Shown here piece after piece: positions 12,601 to 24,600 of a DNA stretch of 64,000 nt. The translations under genes were made by a program, and so were the position numbers. Below the pieces are notes generated by a model that saw only the letters and a program-made list of their open reading frames with translations, made no database searches and was not told the origin of the DNA. The stretch comes from Salminus brasiliensis. Lineage: Eukaryota > Chordata > Actinopteri > Characiformes > Bryconidae. Each line of letters starts with the position of its first letter. Positions within the stretch are counted from its first letter, which is position 1. Location: positions 90,691,507 to 90,755,506 of the forward strand of contig NC_132878.1 of assembly GCF_030463535.1 (NCBI RefSeq), read 5' to 3'.

Positions 12601-15600
12601 TAAGGATTAGGTTTTAAGTTAAGGTTAAGGGTTAGTATTAGGACAAGGAGGACGGTTAGGATTAAATTTTGGGTTAAGGTTAGGTTTAGAGCTAGGGTAA
12701 GGGTTAGGATTAGGTTTTGGATTGAGGTTAGGGTTCGGATTTGGGCCATAGGGCCTTTACCCTTAGTGTATTCAGATGCTTCACTGCTGTTACTGCACTT
12801 ATATGCTGTTGATGTGTTAATGGTATTTTGTTAAAAGTTTATTAAACATCTACAAACATCTACCCAATGTTTAGATTTTGAATTGCTCTGATGTGAAGTC
12901 CTGCACAGTGGTCCACGGTTGCCACTTCTGTTAGTGTGTTTATACTTGTAGTTGGATGGCCTTGGTCTGGACCAAGCAAGAAAAACATACACGGTTACAT
13001 TTTAGTCCTGGTTTGCTTTGCCTTTGTACTGACATATTTGCAATCGAACCTATATTAGAGAAATAAAACTGGTTCATGATGTACATATAACAGTGTGTGG
13101 TTTGGGACACAGCCCTGCTTGGTTTGGTGCACAGCAGTGTTCAAAAGACAGCATTCACACTTACTCTACTGCACTAATGGAGAAATCACACTAGTGTTTG
13201 TTTTAAGCCAACCTGATGAGCTGACAAGTATAACACTTGGGTTTGTTATTCTGCAGATTAGGTGTATTTCAAATGGGCAATGACAAAGTATTACTAGTTA
13301 AGACTTCAGAGCAGAATTGTGCTTCCCAGGTAAACCTCATCAGCTCAAACAGGGTGCAAGAGTGGTGCTTCGGATGAGTCAACCTGTCCTCCTTACTGTG
13401 TTGGTGTTAATGAGTCAATCTGGCATCACCTGCTTCTCTTGTAGATGATGCTGATGTCAAGGAACAGGCCGGCAAGCTTCCTTCAAAGGCGAGAACCTTT
13501 CAGAACGGTTCATTGGACGATGAAGACGATGACGACGAGGAAGATGAGAACAATGAAGACGGGTCGAAAAGCAAGAGGACAGGCGCAGCGGGCAAGAAAG
13601 TAAAGAAGAGCGGGGAAGACAAGCAGAGACAGAAACGAAAGTACTCACGTCTGTCCATGCTCCGCCGCCGCCGCTGCGCCCGCGATGAGGATGAGAGTGA
13701 CCTAAGTGAGGGCTTTGAGAGTGATGAAGAGGAGGAGGAAGAGTGTGGAGGGGCTGCGGACGGGCTGGGGGTCTGCAGGGCCCCGGCAAACTCTTTGGCG
13801 AAGGAGGGGCGGAGCGAGGAGAGGGCCTGGGAGAGTGGCTCTGAGGAGGAAGAAGAAGGTGGCACAGCTTTTGACGTGGAAACAGACTCTGACATGAACA
13901 GCCAGGAATCACGCTCGGACCTAGAGGAAATGGAGGATGCGGAAAGTCCAGCGCAAGAACAACAGCAGCAGCAGCAGCAGGAGGACGATGAAGAAGAGCA
14001 GCAGCCTCAGCAGCAGCAACACCAGCCACCCTCCCGGGAGGAAGGTTCCACCCCACCAGCCACCAATGGGCCACTACTGTCCAACGATCCAAGTATTAGC
14101 AGTAACCTGCAGGCCATGTCCTCACAGCTTTTCCAGTCCAAACGCTGCTTTCGTCTTGCTCCCACCTTCAGCAATGTTCTCTTGCGTCCCCCTAATGCCT
14201 CCAACCCTACTCCTGACTCAGACTCCCCTGCTCCTTCTCTAGAAGCCACGCCCCCTCCTGGAAACTTGTCCGGCAGCGCTACCCCAGAAATCGCTAACGG
14301 AACCAATGACAACGGTACATTTCTGAATTTTGTTGGTTTTTTTTCTTCTTGTTTGTTTCTTTGAGCTTGTATGATCGTTTTCCTCTCTTTTCAGATGGTG
14401 AATCTGATACCGAGGACAGCGAGCAGAGCAACCAGTCGTTTCACAGCGAGAAAACTCTATCGGAGAGACTTGAGATTTTGACCAATCAGGGTCTCATTCA
14501 GGTTGTGAAGGTCTTCGTGGACTGGCTGAGGACTAATACAGACATCATCGTCATGTGTGCACAGGTATAGCTGCACTGCAGGATGCGTTTTAAAGTGGTT
14601 ATACCGTTCTTAAATGATTAGTTACTATTCTTTTAGTTAGTATTTTAGGCCGTTTTCACACTAGAGCAATCCAGACTACCAATCTCTGGTCTAAAATTGG
14701 TGGTCTGGGGTTCGTTTCTAGAGAACTCCTTCGTTTCTAGAGATCTGCTGCTGGTGTAAAAGCTATTTGCTCCCAGCAATTCGCATGGAATTGCGTGATT
14801 GGTTCTTTGACTTATTGCCTGCATGGCTAAAAACCTCCTCCTCTAAGAACTACTTGTTGTTTGCAGATGTTCCTGCATGGTGAAATACATTGACTCCAGA
14901 AAGCAATGTTGTTCTATAAGGAAAAGCAATAAACAGATTAACCTTGGCCTTACCAGTTTCCAAAAATATTTAGTAATCGATCCAGGGTCCGTATAAAATC
15001 CTTCGGGGTTAAAAGCAAACCAGTGATAATGAGCCCCTTCCTCCAAACGGTCATGGGGCAGACCTGGGTATGCAGGACTAATGTGAAAACGCCCTTAGAT
15101 AGCATGCTCTTTTCAGTTTAGAGTTTAAATATGCAGATGTAGAAAAAAGCCATGAGTTTCATGATAAAGATTTCAGAACATAAAGACGTGATGTCTTCAA
15201 GCTTTTGAGAGTGTGGAATTGTTTTTTTTAATCAAATAAAATTACACGGTACAACTAGCAGTGAGATGCTTTGGCGATTGTCCGATCCCAGAAAAAAATC
15301 AAATATTAAATATAAAAAAGACTAGAAAAGGGACATTTAAGAAATTAAGTGTGCTACCTAATGTTAGAATTGTTTGTAAACATGGCCTCATTTATTAAGC
15401 CGTTCAGAGTAAGGGTACTGATCTAAGATGAGCTCTTATTAGCTGTCAAATTGAATTCAGTGTTGTGCATAAGGCATTAACTGATGCCAGATCAGCATTC
15501 TCACTCTGAGAAGCTTGATAAATATCGGTCATCGTGTGTGTGTTTGTTTTTCTTTTCTTTTTGCAAATGATGTGATGCTACTGAATTGGTGAACAACCCC

Positions 15601-18600
15601 AAGAGTTGCATATGAATATTATGGATAATTGCTGATTAACTGCTATTTTATTATATAGAAAATGAATGCTTCATTTTAAATCATGTCTTTCCCCAGAGTT
15701 CTCAGAGCTTGTGGAATCGCCTCTCTGTGCTGCTAAATCTTCTGCCTGATGGGAGCAAAATGTTAGAAGCAGGTTGGTTAGATACACATTTTCTCCATCT
15801 AAATACCTATAGTTATACACTTCCATATTAAGCATTCTGTCCTGCATTAAGCATTTCCTTCACCTACCCACAAAGGAGTGAATATGTATTTTTAGTATTT
15901 GTTCAATATAAAGTAAACATGTACTGTACTCTAGGCCCCTAAGCACTTTATTTAGAAACATGTCTCTCAGCAATAGGAGAGTTTTAACTGTAGAAACGTC
16001 TCCCATTAGAACAGATGCAGGTAAACATAAATACAGCAACATGAATTTCTCTTTATTTGTAAGAATTTTGAAGAAGGTAGTTGATCTTGTGAGCTAGTCT
16101 GAAGAAGCTTGGTTCCAGGTTTCTCCTGGTTGCATGGATGTGTTCAATTCCATCAGCAACTCTTCTGATTTACCATCATTAAGCACTGATTTACCAAACC
16201 AGGTGTTGGTAAATAACACTAGACTCCATGAGGAGAACATTGGAATCCCAGACTTTCTGTAGGAATGTTATTAGTGTTTTATTGAGCAAATAAACACTTC
16301 CTGCCGAGATAGGGAGCTTTTTTTCAGTCTAATTTTCACAGGTGGCTAAAACTTTTGCACAGTTCTTTATATGTTAGTTTAGATTTTATTAAAATGCAGA
16401 TGTTATTAATATTTTCATTTTGTCCAAATACATTAGTCCTAAAACAAGCAGAAAATGGTGATTAAGTTTATCTTTTCCTCTGTGACGGCGGATGGCAGAG
16501 TTGGGGCTGAAGAAGGAGGTGAGGGAACTTGTGTCTGGGTGTGAGCAGCCTGACCTGGTGCAGACAGTGCTGCTGCCAGAGGACCAGGCGCTGCGCCACC
16601 TCCCAGCGCTCAGCCTGGCCCACCGCCGACTGGACTTCACCAGCCATAGACCCAGCTTGAGCACCCTGCAGGAGGTAGGACCCTCACAGAGAGCCATGCT
16701 GGCTTACAGCTATTACAGTCTAATTCAGGGATTGCGTTCTACTTGTGGATGGGCTTTGACACAGCGCAAGATATTTAAGCAGGACCACTAACACATGTAC
16801 ACATTGTTAAAAGGGGGGATTGTATTATAACCAATACACAGCACTAATGTTTTTTCTTTTTACTGTAAATTTGACAATAATTCTTAAAAAATAAAATTTG
16901 CCCAAAAATGTCTTAAATAAACCCTTTTTTACATTGAGTTAAGAAGTTTTCTCTTTCTGCTATAAATGTATATAGACTATAGTTTTTTTGCAAGACAGCC
17001 ACACCATGCAAGTTCATACTGTGATTATTAAAAGGAATCAGTGTATCATTATTGATCACTCTAAAGGCAGTAATTCATCTGCATTAAGTTAGGAATTAAT
17101 TTAATTTTTTTTAGCCATTTGTAATCATATATGCATTATTTGTTAGTGTATTGTTTGTGTGCTGTCTGTATTTTGTGTGTAAATACTCTTCAATGTAAAT
17201 GGTTCCTCTAGCCACATTTAGAGAATTCAGATAAAAATCCTAAAAATGATCTAATGGAATTAAATTAAATTTAATTAAATTGTAATAATAAATTCCACCA
17301 TGTATTTTTTCCTCATTCCCTATACGCTTTATTCTGTATTTGGTCTGAAGTTAATACAGACCTGTGGACAGAAATATCGGTTGTTTTTGCCATGGCTGTC
17401 CTTTTTTTTCTGTCTGATCTGTTTCCTTCATTCTCTGTCTCCATGGTACCAGTGTGTGGTGCGCTTGTGCTGCATTCGCAGCTTTGGCCACTTCCTCACT
17501 AATCTCCAAGGCAACGTGTTGCACTTCAACCCGGAGGCGGGCATTTTCACCAGCATCAGCCAATCGGAGCAGGAGAACCTGGTTCAGCAGGCGAAGGCTC
17601 AGTTCCGCATGGTAAGAGACCGGCTGATCCGGTCTGATCACTGATGTCTTTTATTAGCTTGAACACCTACAAACGAATCTCGCAAACACCTCAGACCAAT
17701 TTATAAAGCACATCAGTGCTACCAGTACTGTTGTGATGTATGTTGTGTTATTAAGGTGACTTTATACCATTTATTACTCATTTATAAGTGGTTGTGACCA
17801 GAGGAGGGTGGCCAGGGTTTCCTCCTCCAGCTTTGAGGGAGTTTGTCCTGCCACTGTCACCTTTGGCTTGTTCACTTAGAGTTGCATGTTGTATTATTTC
17901 TGGATTTATGTAGAGCTGTACAGATAAATTTGACTTAATAGGAGTAACCACTGAGATCTAAAGCTCGAAGATATTAATTTCACAGGTCTGTCTGCACTCT
18001 GAATATTGTTTTACTGTGTAAGTCAGGAGGACATATTTCCTGTCCTGTTGTGTCTCAGAATTGCACATATAACATACAGGTTATGAATTTAGATCAGTTT
18101 TGGCATCCTGGGACACAATTTTCTGCTCCGTAACCTTTCTCATAAAAAATATGAACCTTTCTCATAGAAAATGTGATTTAGAAAAAATTTAGTTTTTTTT
18201 TGAGACACTGGCACAATATTTTTTAAAATATTGTAATGAAGTGACTGCATCAACATATATATAACCTACATAAAGTTGAAGCTTCTTATATAAATCTAAA
18301 ATACTAATCGAAACCACCTTGCCCTAAGACTCTGCAGCTGAAGCAGTGCCGCTTACTTAGAGCACCGATAAATAATAGGGTACGCAGGCCTGTGGAGAGG
18401 AGAGTGTGGTCTTTCATACTGCCTTGCCATATTTGTGAGGTTTTCTTGAGAGTCTGATGTTGCTAGGCAACCTCGCTGCCCTTACAGGGTAGAACAAATG
18501 CTGATTAAAGTGCCGCCTTGCTGTTCTGGAGCACCGTCAATAAAGCTGGCAAAGCTTTAGAAACCTAAAATGATGTGTTACTAGGCACGGCGAACTTGAG

Positions 18601-21600
18601 CGAAGTAAATGTACTTTTGAGAAGAACTTTTGAGTGAACCGTTGCGTAAGACTGGAAATGAAGTCCAAACTTTTCTTACTGTGTTAGGCTGCTGATCATC
18701 TCTGTTATGTGTAGGTGCTCATTGTCCTCCAGATCATGGCATGTCAAAAAATTTAATTGCATGTCTCAGAGAAGTGGATCCCATCATTGCTGTATTGACC
18801 CCGTTGTGCTTTTTGCAGGCTGAAGAGGAGGCTCGCAGGAACAGGCTCATGCGGGACATGGCACAGCTGCGCTTGCAGGTTTAATTTTTAGACTTGATGA
18901 TTAATACATCCAGTACATATCAGGCCAGCAATTAATAAACCCAGTCATGTTTGCTTACAAATGGAAATCTGATACATTGCACAAAATTAATACTTTATGT
19001 ACAGATTTCTGCAATTTTTTCAAACGCAATGTGAAATTGCTCTACTTATTGGAATAAACACTAGGCCTACATGCTCAAAAAGCCTGAAACACTTTACCAA
19101 AATTATTTTTCAAGCAAGTAGCAGAAACTACTATTTTGGCCAATTCCACCAGTGTTGTAGCATATTATTATAGTATGTTCTATTATATTATAAACTCTGC
19201 TTATTATTAACACACAATTATTAACTCCTTCTATGTATTGGTGATGGGTGGTTCAGTACAGCTGAGGAAAACTAGAGACTAAAGAAGCATATTTGTGCTG
19301 TTATTGTGATGCAGACTGACTCTTTAGTCTCTAAGTAGTGGTGAGCAGAACCACTAAAACATCAAGACCTGTTCAGCATTGTAAAGCGTTACATTGCTGA
19401 ACACTTCTTGATGTTTTAGTGAAATGTTAAACTCCTATTAACTCAGTAAACTCACATGGAGAAATAAACGTGGTACTATCTAGAACCCAGATGAATCAAA
19501 GTGGTTATAAAATCATGGTAACACTTTAATTTGTGTTCATTTAAATAGATATTTCTTATTCTTTGTTCGATAAAGCTTGACTTTCTGAATAATTTATTCT
19601 CTATACGTTAAGCTTTTAAGTACGAAATTGAAGGTCTTTTATGTGAAAATCAGTAATTGCATTAGTAGTTGTAATAATGTGTAATAAGCTCTGTGTGAAT
19701 AGCATGTTATGCAAGTTAAGCATTACAAATAAATGTGCTACAAATGGTTCTTTGAGTGCTGCCATACAAGAACCACCACTTATGTTTGTGACAGAAATGT
19801 GAGATTGTGAACCACCTTTAAAAGACCCAAAGACCTTCCTCTTGATGTAAAGGTTCTTTATCAAGGTCATATCTCTTTACAAAAATGGTTCTTTATGTAA
19901 CCAAAAGTGGTTCCTCTGTGGTATTGCCAAATTTTTTGCCTTTTTTAGAACCTTTATTTTCTAGAGTGTAGGTAGTACCAGGTTTATTGCTTTGTGTGTT
20001 TCTTGAGTTAATAAGAGTTTAACAGGTCACTAATACATCAAGAAGTATTTAGTATTCTAAAGTGAGGTTCTGCTCATCACTATTTAGAGCAGGGCTGCTC
20101 AATCCTGGTCCTGGAGATCTACCACCCTGAAGAGTTCAGATACAACACAGCTGACTGTAATGTTCAATTGCTCCTGAACGCCTTCATTATCTGGATCAGG
20201 TGTGTAAGATTCAGGGTGGAGCTAAACTCTGCAGGGTGGTTGAGCTCCAGGACCAGGCTTAAGCAGCCCTGATTTAGCCACTAAAGAAGCATTATTAAAG
20301 ATTAAAATTGAAATAATATTTAAAAATGAACGTAAATGTCTAAATGATCAATAATTTAGATTTTAAGCTCTAAAGCTGATGGTGAACGTACACTATGATT
20401 TATTGTATTCATGACTGCTTGCTGTGAAAAAAATAACAGGAAAATGCAATGATAAATGATCTTACCACTTTCAATTATTAAAATTAGCTTTTAAACCATA
20501 CAGTACATTGCTGTCTTAGTTGTATTGGTTGTCAATAGTCCAAAGGACAGGACTGGCTGGCCCCTTTTAATGGTTTATGATGTTGACTTTACTCCAGAAG
20601 AATAGTATGCCTAGTATCTTATGGGTGTTTGAGTCGTACTCACTTACTAAGAAAAACGTAGCACTAGGACGACAGTTCAGAGAACCTAGGCACAGCCAGT
20701 AGCTCATTATAAGACACAGTGCAGTGCTTGACGTAATGTGTCTCTGTCCATCTCTGCAGTTGGAAGTGTCCCAGCTGGAAGGCAGCCTGCAGCAGCCCAA
20801 GGCCCAGTCATCCATGTCCCCGTACCTAGTGCCTGACACATCCGCGCTCTGCCAGCACCTGAACTTGCTCCGACAGCTGGCTGCCAGTGGCTGCTTTATC
20901 ATAATCATCCCCCGCACAGGTCAGAAGCATCGCCGTTTATCTTCCCCTTACAGATCTGCAGTTTAAATTAGAGCTGTGTAGTCATCTGTCGTTAGGCAGA
21001 TGTATTGTAGGCTTTTATAGGTTCCTCAGTTCCAGTTCACGCTGCTTCACAAATCACAGATGACCTCTTTCAGGCTTTTCTTTAGCTGAAGCAGTAGAAT
21101 TGTAAAATTGTAGAATTTGAGTAAAAATGCATATGAATGTGTGAATATGAACCATCTTATTGCAGTGTGCCTCATAGCCACACAGTTATGACCTAATATC
21201 AGACAGATGTTTGAGCACATGGCTTTCATTTAAGTTTACTCCAGCAGTGAGCTCCATTAACCAGTCAGAAACTGTCGTATTCCAGTAAGTGAGCAAAATG
21301 TCCTGTGATTTGTCATCAGTGATCGATGGCCTTGATGTTCTAAAGAAGGAAAATCCTGGTGCAAGAGATGGCATCCGTTTTCTTGAGTCTGAGTTTCGGA
21401 AAGGAAACCGGTAGGAGTACCTTGGTTTTGTTTGGATGTTGCTTTTAATATTTGGTGGTCAGTTATGTTTTTCAATCCCTGTGTTTTTTGTGAATCTTCT
21501 CATGGGAAATCCTAAAAGATTATATGTATAGAGAGAAACTCCACTCAGATAGTTAGCAGTGACTGAATGCTGCTGTATAAATAGTCCATTCTAACAGTTT

Positions 21601-24600
21601 GTGTTCACTTGCATATTTTTCCACCACATTTCAAAGGAATCATTTCTGGATCTCGTTTCTTGCTATTGAAGGGTGTTTTTGTGATTATTTTTGTTGTTGG
21701 AATGAAAATGAAAGAAATGGATGCAGAGATGTCTGTGGAATCTTACAGTCCGATTAGCTGTTAAGAAAAAAACACTGAGAATAAACTGTAGATTTTAATA
21801 ATATGCATCTGTCCACATGACCAACTCTAAGATTTTTGCCTAGCTTAAATGTTGTGTAACGGCCATTATAGTGCATGTGGCTACACATTATTCTCCTCAC
21901 TAAATTGTGCACTTTATTGTACATTATTACAACTAATGATGCAGTTATGTATAATTTAGAAATCAGTTTAGAAATGCCTGGCTTAACTGAACAAAATGAA
22001 AGCGCTTAATACACCTTTTATTTATTTAGTACATCATTTAGTACATAATCATTTATGTATCAAAATTAATCTAATAGGTTCTGCTGCTGCTGACCTTCTT
22101 TTCTGAGAATTGAATGATTTAATGATTTAATGTTTGTGGGGGAGAAAAAACTAAACACGTTGACCCATTCTCAAACAGCAGTGGTATGGCAACAGGACTT
22201 ATTTGCATAAAGAAAGAAATGCTGTAAAGTTGCAAATGGATACATGCTCTCCACAACAATGCCCAACTGGCTTTTGTTCTTTATTAGCACCATTAGCTTC
22301 ACCATTTAAAAGGGGGGGTTCTCCCACTGTGCATAAACCCACTTTGCCCTCTGTTTAAAGTTTTGACATCTTTTCCTGTCCTGTCCATTTTACAGATATA
22401 TCCGCTGCCAGAAAGAGTCAGGGAGGAGCTTTGAGAGGGACAAGCTGAAAAGACAGGACATTGAAGCCTGGTAAGCTTGACTCCAGCAGTGGTTAATTGT
22501 CCTGACCTGTTCCATGATGAAATTAAATGTTATAAACAGTGTGTATATATTGAACACAACACAGTATACCTCATAGACCCTGAGAAAAGTCTGCATCAGA
22601 TTCATGATGTGTTTTAAAAGCAGAATTCTTGGCAGCTCTGCTCTTATTATGATGGATCCCACTGTCCTCGTAAACTGCACAAATCCAAAGTAAAGAAATC
22701 ATTGGTGAACGTGGTGTGTTTGTGTGTTTATAAATATCTGGTCTCCATGTGTTTGCAGGCACCTCTACAAGATGGTGGACAGTTGCCGTCAGCTGACTGG
22801 CTCCCAGAGCAGCGGAGATGAAGATACAGCTGGCATGGTGACCATCCTGACCGGACATGCAGTTGCTGAACTGACTGAAAGATCAGCTTCCATGAAGGTT
22901 TGTGGAAAGGGAGAGAACCCAGAACAGTTATGCTTCTCCTGCAGCGTTGAGCAGTGGAAGGCCAATGCTGTGTTTTTGTTCATGCTAAATAGGGTGGTGG
23001 CATGTGCAGCTGTCTAAAGGCGCGCTTACTGGTCGTCTGTCTAACTGCCTATTTTTAGAGGCTCTCGAGGGTTTGACACATAATTACCAGTGTAGTCAAG
23101 ACTCTTAAACTGAGTCCCAGAACTAGGAGAGGAGAGTTGGAGATGGAAACCTGGACTAGGGGCCAGCATCATGGAGTATCCGTAGTGTATTTAGCAAATG
23201 GGCCAAAATGAACATAACACCCAACCCAAGTTCAGTCAAATAATCTTATCCCAAATGCTCTCAACACAGACACAAGTCGCGTTTTGAGTATTTTAAGTTG
23301 ATGAACAGATATGTTTGTGGCTTTGGTTGGAGCAAAACATGTCTGAATGCAGTTTTACAAGCCTATTTACACCCTGTTATTTTGCATCAGAATGAAACGA
23401 GCTGATTTTTCTTGTAAATACTTTGATGAACTCAGGGGCTCGCACAGAACTCAGGGACTCGTCACCACAAAGGCTCACACAGAAGCTCCATAGTACAGTG
23501 TAACATAGTTTAGCTCTATGAGTGTGTATTTGAACACTAATAAGAACGTTGTAATCATTTTTGGCTGCTAGTCTTAAGTCCTGCTGGATAGCATTATTAT
23601 CCTGGCCTGCAATATGAGGTTATCTTGCTGAAAAGATGGTAAAGCTGGTTTGCTAGGGTTAGCTTTTAGCCTAGGCCAGCATTGCCCCCTTCTGTGGACA
23701 CTGGGACATGAAGAGCTGTGGTCATGATGCTGGGTTTGTGTAGCAATCCCATAACTAGAAGTAGAGTTGGATGATGATGAGCTGCTCTCCAGTATCAGCA
23801 ACACTATATCCTCTTAAAGCAGCTGTTTTCTGGACTGGCTTTCACTGGTGTGATGGTTTATGTAAATTTTGGAGGCGCACCTATAACAAGTCAAGACTGC
23901 TGTGTAACAGTTTTGGGGTTTTGAAATTAGTCTGTTTTGATTGTGATGGATTTTCTTTTAAAGGAGGAATTACAACGTTTGATATTCACGGTTTGTCACA
24001 TCCACATACCAAACTCTCATTATTCAGCTGTACATAAGTCTTCCATTCTAGAGTACCTTGATTGGTGGGTATATGCTTAAATGGAGGTGAAAAAGTAGCT
24101 TTACAAAAGATTGAGTGTACCGATTTCACTGCTTGCCTGGTCTCATAGCAATGCAGACATGGATCTTGCCCCAGTCGACTGCCGAAAAACCTAAAAGCCA
24201 CCCCATACTGGACACACCACACTTTACAGTGCCCGAAAATTCTAATTCACTGTTGCTAATGAAGGCATCCGCAGCTTTGGAATATATTCCAATACTCCAG
24301 CACTGTTCATTTTTTTTTTTCCCCTCAGAGCCAGTCTATTGCTGCTCCATATTAAACCCAGAGCAAGACCACAGAGACCATAGTGAATTACATACATTTA
24401 CACTTAAACCAAAAAACAGACAAATGTTTACGTTCTGTTTAGCTTTTTATTTATTTATTATATTAAATGTGTACCTTTTAGCTGAAGAGCAGTGATTTAT
24501 TAGATTAAACAGTAAAATCACTAAATTATATTGACAGTTTTATTCCAGTAAATTCATACAAGTGGAAAGTGAAATGAATTGGACCTTGCACTCACTGTGA

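Larger units (their letters stand above)
19321..20292. mobile_element. Long-inverted-repeat element (outer shell of nest)
   Basis: Left arm 19321-19481 and right arm 19970-20089 plus 20272-20292 are inverted copies. For example cttcttgatgttttagtga and aaactcctattaactcag on the left correspond, in reverse complement, to cacttgatgtattagtga-like and aaactcttattaactcaag sequence on the right. Identity is moderate with small gaps. The right arm is split by a later hAT-type insertion, and another MITE sits between the arms. Confidence 0.75.
18879..20759 (+). other. SMG5 intron 17 with nested transposons
   Basis: Its middle is a nest of three non-autonomous elements (19321-20292). The flanks 18879-19320 and 20293-20759 are AT-rich with no exon. 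The 18879 donor (gtttaa) is weaker than the others in the gene. Confidence 0.75.

Noticed and set aside
12414..12749. 111-codon minus-strand open frame made of N-L-T-P repeats
   Set aside because: It is the translation of the telomere-like array; a repeat without stops on one strand gives such frames automatically.
13457..14092. 211-codon open frame on the minus strand, rich in Ser, Pro and His
   Set aside because: It lies entirely antisense to SMG5 exon 12. Its composition follows from the acidic and glutamine codons on the other strand, and no domain is visible.
24115..24495. 126-codon open frame in SMG5 intron 21
   Set aside because: No recognisable domain, no splice or promoter signals, and AT-rich intron composition.
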